Below, one piece after another: positions 18,410 to 25,711 of a stretch of 64,000 nt of DNA. Position 1 is the first letter of the stretch, and the number at the start of each line of letters is the position of its first letter. The stretch covers positions 2,666,001 through 2,730,000 of the forward strand of contig NZ_JAYRYK010000001.1 of assembly GCF_041916975.1 (NCBI RefSeq). The letters are read 5' to 3'. The notes under the pieces are model-generated. The model was not told the DNA's origin and ran no database searches. It saw only the letters and a list, made by a program, of their open reading frames with translations. The position numbers were made by a program, and so were the translations under genes. This stretch comes from Sphingosinicella sp041916975. Its GTDB lineage: Bacteria; Pseudomonadota; Alphaproteobacteria; Sphingomonadales; Sphingomonadaceae.

Positions 18410-19782
18410 CACAGCACGCCGAACGCGGCGGCGGTTGCGTCGAGTCCCGCTTTCATCTTCTCGACCATCTCGTCGATTTCGCTGCGGGTGATGACGAGCG
18501 GCGGGCTCAGTACCATCGCCTGCCCGACGGCACGGGCGATGAGGCCGTTCTCCCAAAGCACCTCGCGGCAATGGATCGCGGCCTGCTCCTCGGCGGTAAA
18601 GACCGTCTTCGGTGATTTGGCGCGGACCAGTTGCAGCGCGGCGACAAGGCCGACGCCGCGCACTTCGCCGACAAGCGGATGCGCGTCGGCGAGCTGGCGC
18701 AGCGACTGATGGAAATACGGCCCCACGTCTTCCCGGACGCGATCGACGAGGCCTTCGTTCGCGATGATATCAATGTTGGCGCTGGCCACCGCACACGCGA
18801 CCGGGTGGCCCGAATAGGTGAAGCCGTGCGCGAGGAGGCCGCCTTCATTCAAGGACTCGAACACTTTCGTACCCACGGCGACCGCGGCAATCGGCAGGTA
18901 GCCGGAGGAAAGCCCCTTCGCCATCGGCATCAGATCGGGCTGGATATCGTAGTATTGCGAGCCGAACCATTCGCCGGTGCGGCCGAACCCGCAGATCACC
19001 TCGTCGGCGACAAGCAGGATGTCGTACTGGCGGCAGATACGCTGGATTTCCGGCCAGTAGGAGGTGGGCGGATCAATGACACCGCCCGCGCCCTGCAGCG
19101 GCTCCCCGATGAACGCGGCGACGTTGTCCGGTCCGAGTTCGAGAATCTTTTCCTCCAGCGCCTGCGCGGCCTTCAGGCCGAACTCCTCGCGGGTCAGACC
19201 GTCGCCGAGCAGATAGTGGTGCGGGTGCATGATATGCGCAAAACCGGGCAGCATCTCAGGCGCCATGCCGTGCATGTGCGGCATACCGCCCAGGCCGACG
19301 GCGCAGAGCGTGCTGCCATGATAGCCGAGATCGCGGCCGATGAAGGTCTGCTTAGTCGGCTTGCCCTGCAGCATCCAGTAGCGGCGGACGAGGCGGACGA
19401 TGGTGTCGTTGGCCTCCGAGCCGGAATTCGCGAATAGGATATGATCAAGGCCCTTTGGCGTCAGCTTCGCGATCTTTTCGGCGAGTTCGATCATCTGCGG
19501 TGTCGAGGTGCCGAAATGATTGTTGTAGTAGGCCAGTTCGTTCATTTGCCGCGCGGCAATCTCCGACAGATCCTGCCGACCGTAGCCGACCGCGACGCAC
19601 CACAGGCCCGCCATGCCATCGAGCAGACGGTTGCCTTCATTGTCCCACACGTAGCAACCCTTGCCCTGCGTGATGATACGCGTGCCCTTTGCCGCGAGCG
19701 CCTTGGGGTCGGCGAACGAATGGACGTGGTGCGCGGCATCGACGGACTGGAGCGCGGCGGTATCGGCGAAGTTGCGAAGCAT
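18409..19782 (-). CDS. spuC: Class III omega-aminotransferase (putrescine/cadaverine-pyruvate type)
   Basis: A 457-residue class III aminotransferase close in layout to SpuC, the putrescine:pyruvate aminotransferase. It opens LRNFADTAALQSVDAAHHVHSF, then has LDGMAGLWCVAVGYGR, FANSGSEANDT, YHGST, IGEPLQGAGGV, LVADEVICGFGRTGEWFGS, and the PLP lysine in MAKGLSSGYLP. I start at the ATG at 19782 (MLRNFAD), where homology begins; an in-frame ATG at 19842 would add 20 unconserved residues. As first gene of the aminotransferase-dehydrogenase-aminotransferase operon it may convert cadaverine or putrescine to the aminoaldehyde. Amine identity is inferred. Confidence 0.78.
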   Translation of the reverse strand: MLRNFADTAALQSVDAAHHVHSFADPKALAAKGTRIITQGKGCYVWDNEGNRLLDGMAGLWCVAVGYGRQDLSEIAARQMNELAYYNNHFGTSTPQMIELAEKIAKLTPKGLDHILFANSGSEANDTIVRLVRRYWMLQGKPTKQTFIGRDLGYHGSTLCAVGLGGMPHMHGMAPEMLPGFAHIMHPHHYLLGDGLTREEFGLKAAQALEEKILELGPDNVAAFIGEPLQGAGGVIDPPTSYWPEIQRICRQYDILLVADEVICGFGRTGEWFGSQYYDIQPDLMPMAKGLSSGYLPIAAVAVGTKVFESLNEGGLLAHGFTYSGHPVACAVASANIDIIANEGLVDRVREDVGPYFHQSLRQLADAHPLVGEVRGVGLVAALQLVRAKSPKTVFTAEEQAAIHCREVLWENGLIARAVGQAMVLSPPLVITRSEIDEMVEKMKAGLDATAAAFGVL

Positions 19783-19922
19783 GAACCAGAAATCCTCACG
19801 TTTCGGCCCGCCTTTGCGGCCAGGACCAATGCGCGCGATCATTCAGTCGGCCGCCGGACGGGCCAAGGCGACAAAGCGGCGAGCGGTGGTGCGTGCGCCG
19901 CACCAACGCTGCGCAGCGATTT
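19783..19922. promoter_or_regulatory. Upstream region of spuC-davD-davT with GGTG-N9-CACC dyad, site 4
   Basis: GGTGCGTGCGCCGCACC at 19888-19904 is a dyad with the same GGTG-N9-CACC frame as sites 1-3, about 106 bases before the operon's first ATG. Otherwise this 140-base gap holds no reading frame and no clear sigma-70 promoter that I can see. Confidence 0.35.
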
Positions 19923-20876
19923 TCAGTGGGATGCGGCGGGGCCGATGCCCTTGCCCTCGATCGGGGAACCGGCGAGCGGCCGGTAGTCGGCATCGACGCG
20001 CGGATCGCCCGCGATGACGCCTTCGAGCGCGACGCCAGTCTCGCTGGTGTCGCCCGCGTTGCCGTGAAGCGCGAGGTTGCGGCCGACAATGCGGCTTTTG
20101 CCTGTGGCATTGAGCGCGATCGGCTTGCTTCCCACGATGAGCGAGTCCGAAACGTAGATCGCGGCGTCGTCTTCCGCGTAGAGGCCGTCGTCGGTGCTCC
20201 GGTCGACCGCGATGCGCGTGAGATGTGCGACACTGTTGTTGTAGGCGGCGACCGCCGAGGAATCGTTGTTGCGGAAGACCGCTCCGTCGAGCCGCAAGTA
20301 TGCGCCCTCGTAGAGCCATGTTGCGACATGGCCGTCCAGCACCCGAAGATCGCGCGCATCGAGGATCGTGTTGCCGCGCCCGGTGAGCCCCATTTTCTGG
20401 TAACGGCTGATGGTGACGCCCGAGATGCGCGCGCGGCTGTCCACGGCGAAGATGCCGTGGCCTTCGTAGATGTCGTCTTCCTCGATGTCGAAGCGGAAGC
20501 CGGTAATGTCGAGGCCGCTGATCGTCACGTCGGCATTCCGGAGGCCGATGGCTGTGCTCGGTAGACCCTCGCTGCCGTCGAGGACCGCGCCTTTCTCGCC
20601 TTGAATGGTGAGGCGCTTGCCATCGACAGCGACGAACGCGCGAACGATGATCTCCTTGTACGGCAGATCCCGATAGGCGCGCGGGGCGTAGACGCCTGCG
20701 CGCACGAGGATGGTGTCGCCGTCGGCCGCCTTGTCGATCGCGGCCTGTATCGCGCCGTCGCCCTTGAAGGTGCAGCCCTTCGCAGGCGCGCCTGCCGGGC
20801 AGGCGACGAGAGTTGCGCCAAGCGCAGGACATGCCGCACCGGCAAGCAGGCCGATGACGGCCAGCGTGATTTTCAT
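19923..20876 (-). CDS. Secreted right-handed beta-helix protein
   Basis: A 317-residue exported protein with a pectin-lyase-like right-handed beta-helix. A signal peptide ends near CPALGA. DGAIQAAIDKAADGDTILVRAGVY is the helix-capping start typical of these proteins, followed by repeated coils (VTISGLDITGF, ARISGVTISRYQKMGLTG, AVFRNNDSSAVAAYNNS). It ends in the YRPLAGSPIEGKG type of tail seen in parallel beta-helix repeat proteins. The start is the ATG at 20876 with GGGAGGG seven bases upstream. It could bind or cleave a polysaccharide or glycopeptide; no lyase active-site residues can be named with confidence. It lies 18 bases after the POT transporter gene. Confidence 0.72.
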   Translation of the reverse strand: MKITLAVIGLLAGAACPALGATLVACPAGAPAKGCTFKGDGAIQAAIDKAADGDTILVRAGVYAPRAYRDLPYKEIIVRAFVAVDGKRLTIQGEKGAVLDGSEGLPSTAIGLRNADVTISGLDITGFRFDIEEDDIYEGHGIFAVDSRARISGVTISRYQKMGLTGRGNTILDARDLRVLDGHVATWLYEGAYLRLDGAVFRNNDSSAVAAYNNSVAHLTRIAVDRSTDDGLYAEDDAAIYVSDSLIVGSKPIALNATGKSRIVGRNLALHGNAGDTSETGVALEGVIAGDPRVDADYRPLAGSPIEGKGIGPAASH

Positions 20877-20894
20877 TCGCAATCCCTCCCGTAT

Positions 20895-22274
20895 TTACGC
20901 TGTCACTCGCGAATGGAGCGCCCGGACCAGCCATGTCCGCAGCAGCAGGACGAACAGCGCGCCGCTCGCCACGACGGCGGCATGGATCATCCAGAAGCCC
21001 AGCGGGCCGACCGGCTCGTAGAAACGACCGAGCCAGCCGCTGACGATGCCCCCGATGAAAATGCCGAGATAGTAGGCGCCGACCATCATCGCGTTCACCG
21101 CCGCAGGCGCATCTCGCGACACAAGCGCAAGCGCGATGGGCGCGATGTAAAGGTAGCCGACGGCGCACAAGAAGTGGAAGACCACCGGCCAGATAAGGGC
21201 GATCTTGCCGCCGCCCGCGAGGAGTTCGCCGATGCTGAGGAGGAGACAGGCGATGCCGAACGCGCAACAGCCGATGGCGATTTTCGAGAGCTCGGCGGGC
21301 TCCGCGCCGCGCTGCGCCTGCTTCCGCCAGACAACCACCATCACAGGCGCAAGCAGGAGAACGGCGAGCGAATCGAGCGATTGGAACCAGGTGACCGGCA
21401 CGGTCCAGCCGAGAATGTCGCGGCCGACATGGTCGCGCAGCCACAGCGGATACGTGTTCCACACCTGCGCCTGCGCGGTCCAGTAAAGTGCGGTGATCGA
21501 AAGCACGACGAGGAGAGCAATGATAACGCGGCCATCGCCCGGCGCGAGCTTCGGCTTGTCGCCGCGTTCGATGGCGGCGCTTTCGGGCGGCAGGTAGCGA
21601 TATCCCGCAAGGTAAATGACGATGCCGACGAGCATGCCGACACCCGCGGCGCCGAAACCATAGTGCCAGCCGTAAAGCTCGCCGAGCGTCCCGCAAATGA
21701 GCGGCGCGATCGTCGCGCCGACGTTGATTGCGGTGCAATAGATCGTAAAGGCGCCGTCGCGGCGGCTGTCGTTCTTTTCGTAGAGATCGCCGACCTGCGC
21801 AGCGAGGTTGCCCTTGAGCAAGCCTGCGCCGAGGATCAGAGAACCGAGTGCGGGAAGGAATGCGGCCTCGAACGCCATCAGGAAATGGCCGATCGCCATG
21901 AGACCTGCACCCGCGAGCACTGCGCGCTTGCGGCCTGTCACGCGGTCGCCCAGGAGCCCGCCGAGCACAGGCGTGAAATAGATGAGGCCTACGTAAAGCC
22001 CGAAAATCTGCGAAGCGAGGGCTTGCACGGAAAGCGGCCCAGTGAGGGCTTCGATCGCGCTGCGGAAGCCCGCAAACCCCCACACACCCTCGATATTGCC
22101 GGGGTGCAGCAGGTGGCCCGCCATGTAGAGCACGAGCAGCGCCTGCATTCCGTAGAAGGAGAAGCGTTCCCAAGCCTCCGTGAAGGCGATGTAGGCAAGC
22201 CCGCGCGGCTGGCCCCAGATTTCGCGCGGCGCCTGCTCAGACGGCAGGCAGGGTGCATCGGCGGCGGTGGTCAT
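20895..22274 (-). CDS. POT/PTR-family proton-coupled oligopeptide transporter
   Basis: A 459-residue inner-membrane transporter with about 12-14 hydrophobic helices. EAWERFSFYGMQALLVLYM carries the ExxERFxYY-type proton/peptide motif of the POT family (Tyr replaced by Phe-Tyr), and GGLLGDRVTGRKRAVLAGA the loop 2-3 motif. CTAINVGATIAPLICGTLGE is helix 5. It imports di- and tripeptides with protons. It follows the serine hydrolase by 28 bases and precedes the beta-helix gene by 18, so one transcript is likely. With the P1 peptidase and propeller-amidohydrolase nearby it completes a peptide-scavenging set. Confidence 0.92.
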   Translation of the reverse strand: MTTAADAPCLPSEQAPREIWGQPRGLAYIAFTEAWERFSFYGMQALLVLYMAGHLLHPGNIEGVWGFAGFRSAIEALTGPLSVQALASQIFGLYVGLIYFTPVLGGLLGDRVTGRKRAVLAGAGLMAIGHFLMAFEAAFLPALGSLILGAGLLKGNLAAQVGDLYEKNDSRRDGAFTIYCTAINVGATIAPLICGTLGELYGWHYGFGAAGVGMLVGIVIYLAGYRYLPPESAAIERGDKPKLAPGDGRVIIALLVVLSITALYWTAQAQVWNTYPLWLRDHVGRDILGWTVPVTWFQSLDSLAVLLLAPVMVVVWRKQAQRGAEPAELSKIAIGCCAFGIACLLLSIGELLAGGGKIALIWPVVFHFLCAVGYLYIAPIALALVSRDAPAAVNAMMVGAYYLGIFIGGIVSGWLGRFYEPVGPLGFWMIHAAVVASGALFVLLLRTWLVRALHSRVTA

Positions 22275-22302
22275 TGCGTAGTCTTGCCTCCGCCGTTCCT
22301 CA

Positions 22303-23499
22303 TCAGCCGATGGTCTCGACAACCGAATTGAAGACGTCGTTGTCGAGGATGGCTTCGGCCCCTTTCGGTTTCGACCGCGCACTCAAAACCACGATCTGGA
22401 TGCGACGCGCCGGGTTCAGATAGATATATTGGCCGAAGATGCCGCGTGCTGAAAAGGCGCCATCGGCAAACGATCCGTCTCGCGCCGGAACCGGCCACCA
22501 CATGTAACCGTAGTCCAGCCGCCCACCGCCGAGTTCGCGCGGGCGTGTGGCTTCCACCGTCCAGCCTTCGGGGAGCACGGCTTCCCCGTCGATGACGCCG
22601 CCTTCAAGCATGAAACGGCCGAAACGCGCATAGTCGCGAAGCGTGGCGCATAGGCCGCTGCCCGCGACCTCAAGGCCGCCTGGCGCTTCCAGCCACCATT
22701 CCGCATCGGCTTCAGTGCCGATGCGCGACCAGATGCGCTCTGAAAGATAGTCTGCGAGCCACTTGCCCGTTGCGGCGCGAACCAGCGCACCGACGACGTG
22801 TGTTTCGCCGGTGCTGTAGTTCCAGAGCGTGCCCGGCGCGTGCGCACGCGGCAGGCTCGCCATGTAGCGCATGATCGCGCCCGGCTGCTGCTCGATCTGC
22901 AGGCCCAGCATGTGCCGCCGCTCGGAAGCCGGGTCGGTATGTGTGTCGTCCCAGCGCACACCCGAAGTCATCAGCATCAGCTCGCGGACGGAAACGCCAT
23001 CGTAACCGCTTCCGGAAAGCTCGGGCAGGTAGCGGGTCAGCGAATCCTCGACCGAAGCGATATAACCGTCCCGGATCGCCGCGCCGATAAGCGTGGTGCT
23101 GACCGATTTCGCCATCGACATCGAAAGCCAGCGTGTCGCGGCGTTGATGCCGAGTTCGTATTGCTCGTGGACGAGCACGTCACCCTGCATGACGAGCAGT
23201 CCGGCGACACGGTTGCGCGACATGTAGTCGTAGAGATCATAGGTCGTATTGTTGGCGCGAACGGGAAATTCGGACAATCCTGCTGCAGGCGCGGCGCCGA
23301 GCGCACGCACGGAAGCGCCGCGGCGGACCGTACGCGTCGCGAAGGCACGCTCGGTCTGGCCGAAAATCCGCACCTGTTCGTCGGGCATCAACTGGCCCGC
23401 GTAGACATCCACCATCAGTGCGGCAAGCCGGGCGTCGACAGCGTCGGGTGTGTCCCTGATTTCGGCGTGCTGCAATTCCGGCTCCCTTGTCGGCGGCAT
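22303..23499 (-). CDS. Serine hydrolase, beta-lactamase/esterase (class C) family
   Basis: A 398-residue serine hydrolase of the beta-lactamase/EstB/6-aminohexanoate-dimer hydrolase family. The nucleophile motif SxxK is SMAK in RWLSMSMAKSVSTTLIG. Then WNYSTGETHVVGALV gives the Tyr-Ser motif, LMLMTSGVRWDDTH is the usual loop and GYMWWPVPARDGSF lies near the C-terminus. No clear signal peptide is seen with the ATG at 23499, which has GGGAGG upstream. The layout resembles NylB-type amide hydrolases, so a linear amide or D-peptide is possible. It is first in an operon with the POT transporter and is preceded by a GGTG-N9-CACC dyad. Confidence 0.85.
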   Translation of the reverse strand: MPPTREPELQHAEIRDTPDAVDARLAALMVDVYAGQLMPDEQVRIFGQTERAFATRTVRRGASVRALGAAPAAGLSEFPVRANNTTYDLYDYMSRNRVAGLLVMQGDVLVHEQYELGINAATRWLSMSMAKSVSTTLIGAAIRDGYIASVEDSLTRYLPELSGSGYDGVSVRELMLMTSGVRWDDTHTDPASERRHMLGLQIEQQPGAIMRYMASLPRAHAPGTLWNYSTGETHVVGALVRAATGKWLADYLSERIWSRIGTEADAEWWLEAPGGLEVAGSGLCATLRDYARFGRFMLEGGVIDGEAVLPEGWTVEATRPRELGGGRLDYGYMWWPVPARDGSFADGAFSARGIFGQYIYLNPARRIQIVVLSARSKPKGAEAILDNDVFNSVVETIG

Positions 23500-23726
23500 C
23501 GTTCCTCCCGCATCGTTCGAGCGGTTATGCAGGATGCGGACGCGTCTCTGAGGTGCGAAGGGAGCAATGGCCGGTGTGCGCCAATCACCAGCACTACGGA
23601 GACCGGTGCGCCATCGGCACCGCACGCTGCTCAAAAATGGCCTTGTCGCGATGGCGCGCAGGCGGTCAACGTCGGCAGAATCGGGTGCAATGTGCGGGTA
23701 AATGCATCAACAGGAAAGGGTGGGAT
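23500..23726. promoter_or_regulatory. Divergent promoter region with GGTG-N9-CACC dyad, site 3
   Basis: GGTGTGCGCCAATCACC at 23573-23589 is 74 bases upstream of the serine hydrolase start, almost the same distance as site 1 from its gene. The region also serves the divergent M24 gene. It holds no reading frame I would call. Confidence 0.4.
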
Positions 23727-24410
23727 GTGAGTGCAGATGAAAAGGTGAAGGCGGAAGCGGTCGGCGCCAACTTCGACAGGGCCATGTTCCTGCACGTGCG
23801 CGAACGCACCCGGAAGGTCATCAACGATATCGCGGCGGCCATCCATCCCGGGATGCTCGAGGAAGATGCCGTCGCGATGGCGAAGGACCAGCTCCGCGCG
23901 GCGGAAATGCTGCGCGGATGGCATGGGCTGCACGTCCGGTTCGGGTCCAACACGCTGAAGAATTTCGGCCAGCCTTCCGAGCCGGGCGTAGCGCTTCGGG
24001 ACAACGACATCTTTTTCATCGACATCGGCCCCGTCTGGCAGAAGTGGGAAGGTGATGGCGGCGATACGTTCGTTGTCGGTAACGATCCGGAAATGCTGGG
24101 CGCGCAGCGCGACGTGCGCGACCTGTTCGGCCGAGCCCGTGCGAAGTGGCTCAACGAGGGGCTCTCGGGCATGGCACTTTACGATTTCGCCGCGGCCGAG
24201 GCGCAGGTGATGGGTTGGGAACTCAATCTCGATATGTCGGGCCACCGGCTCGCGGACTTTCCGCACGCCGTACTTCACAAAGGCGCGCTAGCGGAAGCGC
24301 CGTTCACGCCATCACCGGAACTCTGGGTTCTCGAAATCCAGATCCGTCATCCGGATCGGCCATTTAGCGCATTCTATGAAGATCTGCTGCTGACGGATCA
24401 CACGGCGTAG
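23727..24410 (+). CDS. M24-fold (pita-bread) metallopeptidase-like protein
   Basis: A 227-residue protein with only the catalytic M24 domain. DNDIFFIDIGPVWQKWEGDGGDTF supplies the two Asp ligands (first in DIGP, second in GGDTF), MSGHRLADFPH the His, and LEIQIRHP and FYEDLLL the Glu ligands of methionine aminopeptidase/prolidase-fold proteins. It lacks the creatinase N-domain and is shorter than typical prolidase. No ATG fits the conserved start. GTG at 23727 is preceded by AGGAAAGGG and gives MSADEKVKAEA. It is divergent from the serine hydrolase and could be an aminopeptidase acting on imported dipeptides. Confidence 0.75.
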   Translation: MSADEKVKAEAVGANFDRAMFLHVRERTRKVINDIAAAIHPGMLEEDAVAMAKDQLRAAEMLRGWHGLHVRFGSNTLKNFGQPSEPGVALRDNDIFFIDIGPVWQKWEGDGGDTFVVGNDPEMLGAQRDVRDLFGRARAKWLNEGLSGMALYDFAAAEAQVMGWELNLDMSGHRLADFPHAVLHKGALAEAPFTPSPELWVLEIQIRHPDRPFSAFYEDLLLTDHTA

Positions 24411-24435
24411 GCCTCGGCGCCGTTAACGCAATCGG

Positions 24436-25128
24436 CTATTCCAGCACGCGCAATCTGTAGCCGACACCTGGCTCGTTGGTGATGAGGCGCGGTTGTGCAG
24501 GGTCGACCTCGAGCTTCTGGCGCAAGTTGCGGACAACGATCCGAAGATAATCGACGCGCTGCTCCTGCGCCGGACCCCAGACGTTGCGGAGAAGTTGCGC
24601 GTGGCTGATCACCCTGTCGGGATGGCGTGCCAGCGCAGCGAGAACGTCGTATTCCTTTGGCGTGACATGTACCTCCGCACCTGCGCGAAGGATACGGCGG
24701 CGGGCCAAATCGATCTCGACATTTCCGATGACGACGCGGGCCTGTCCGGCCTCTCCCGACTGGCGGTGCCGCAGCGCCGTGCGAATGCGGGCGAGGAGTT
24801 CCTCCGTATCGAACGGCTTCGTCAGATAATCGTCGGCGCCGAGATCGAGCGCGGCGACCTTCTCCGCCGTATCCTCGCGCGCGGAGATCACGATCACTCC
24901 GGCGGATGAACGCGCACGGATGATCTGGATGAGCTCGATCCCATCCCGGTCGGGGAGGCCAAGGTCGAGCAGAACCGCGTTCGGTTTCTCGATGTCGAGA
25001 AGCGACAGCCCTTCGCGTGCGGATGTCGCTTCGCTGACGGCATGGCCGACCCGCTGCAGCGCCGCGCGCACGAGCCTGCGGATGTGCGGGTCGTCTTCGA
25101 TGACGAGAATGCGCGCGGTTGCGGACAT
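24436..25128 (-). CDS. kdpE: Kdp operon response regulator
   Basis: A 230-residue OmpR-family response regulator. The receiver domain has the acidic pair EDD at 11-13, the phosphorylated Asp at D55 in LLDLGLPD and K in YLTKPF. The winged helix ends in TNEPGVGYRLRVLE, the usual KdpE tail. It activates kdpFABC when phosphorylated by KdpD. It follows kdpC by 8 bases on the minus strand, while its kinase gene kdpD is on the other strand on the far side of the operon. This split of kdpD and kdpE differs from the usual kdpDE order. Confidence 0.93.
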   Translation of the reverse strand: MSATARILVIEDDPHIRRLVRAALQRVGHAVSEATSAREGLSLLDIEKPNAVLLDLGLPDRDGIELIQIIRARSSAGVIVISAREDTAEKVAALDLGADDYLTKPFDTEELLARIRTALRHRQSGEAGQARVVIGNVEIDLARRRILRAGAEVHVTPKEYDVLAALARHPDRVISHAQLLRNVWGPAQEQRVDYLRIVVRNLRQKLEVDPAQPRLITNEPGVGYRLRVLE

Positions 25129-25136
25129 GGCCCCTT

Positions 25137-25700
25137 TTAGGGCCGCGACGAGGCCCGGTCGAGCGCGAGGTTTAGAGCGAGCACGTTCACGCGCGGCTCG
25201 CCGATTATGCCTGCGAGAGGGGTTTCGGTGTGGGCCGCGACGAGCGCCTCCACCTCCGCTGCGGGCAGTCCGCGTGCTTCTGTGACGCGTGCGATCTGGA
25301 ACCGCGCCGCGGCCGGGCTGATGTGCGGATCGAGGCCCGAGCCCGATGTGGTCACGAGATCGGCGGGAATTCCTGAGCCCGAGACGTCGGCCTTGATGCG
25401 CTCGACGAGTGCTTTCGATGTCGGCCCGAGGTTGGACCCCGAGGACGCGAGGGCATCATAGCCGTTGCCTGCGGCGGAGGGGCGGCCGTGGAAATAGCGC
25501 GGCGAGGTGAAGGCTTGCCCGATGAGCGCGGAGCCGACGACTTGCCCGTCGCGCTCGATGAGGCTGCCGTTTGCTTGGCGTGGGAACAGGGCCTGACCGA
25601 TACCAGCGAGACCTAGCGGGTAGAGGATACCGAGTAGGATTGCGAACAGCAGCGTCAGGGCGAACGCGGGGCGGAGGGCGGTGCGGAGATCGGAGAGCAT
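25137..25700 (-). CDS. kdpC: K+-transporting ATPase subunit C
   Basis: A 187-residue subunit with a single N-terminal membrane helix (FALTLLFAILLGILYPLGLAGIG). The family motifs are LIGQAFTSPRYFHGRPSAAG and GYDALASSGSNLGPTSKAL, with the C-terminal PADLVTTSGSGLDPHISPAAA stretch. KdpC stabilises nucleotide binding by KdpB in the KdpFABC complex. The gene sits 11 bases after kdpB. Confidence 0.96.
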   Translation of the reverse strand: MLSDLRTALRPAFALTLLFAILLGILYPLGLAGIGQALFPRQANGSLIERDGQVVGSALIGQAFTSPRYFHGRPSAAGNGYDALASSGSNLGPTSKALVERIKADVSGSGIPADLVTTSGSGLDPHISPAAARFQIARVTEARGLPAAEVEALVAAHTETPLAGIIGEPRVNVLALNLALDRASSRP

Positions 25701-25711
25701 GGCGGTATCCT

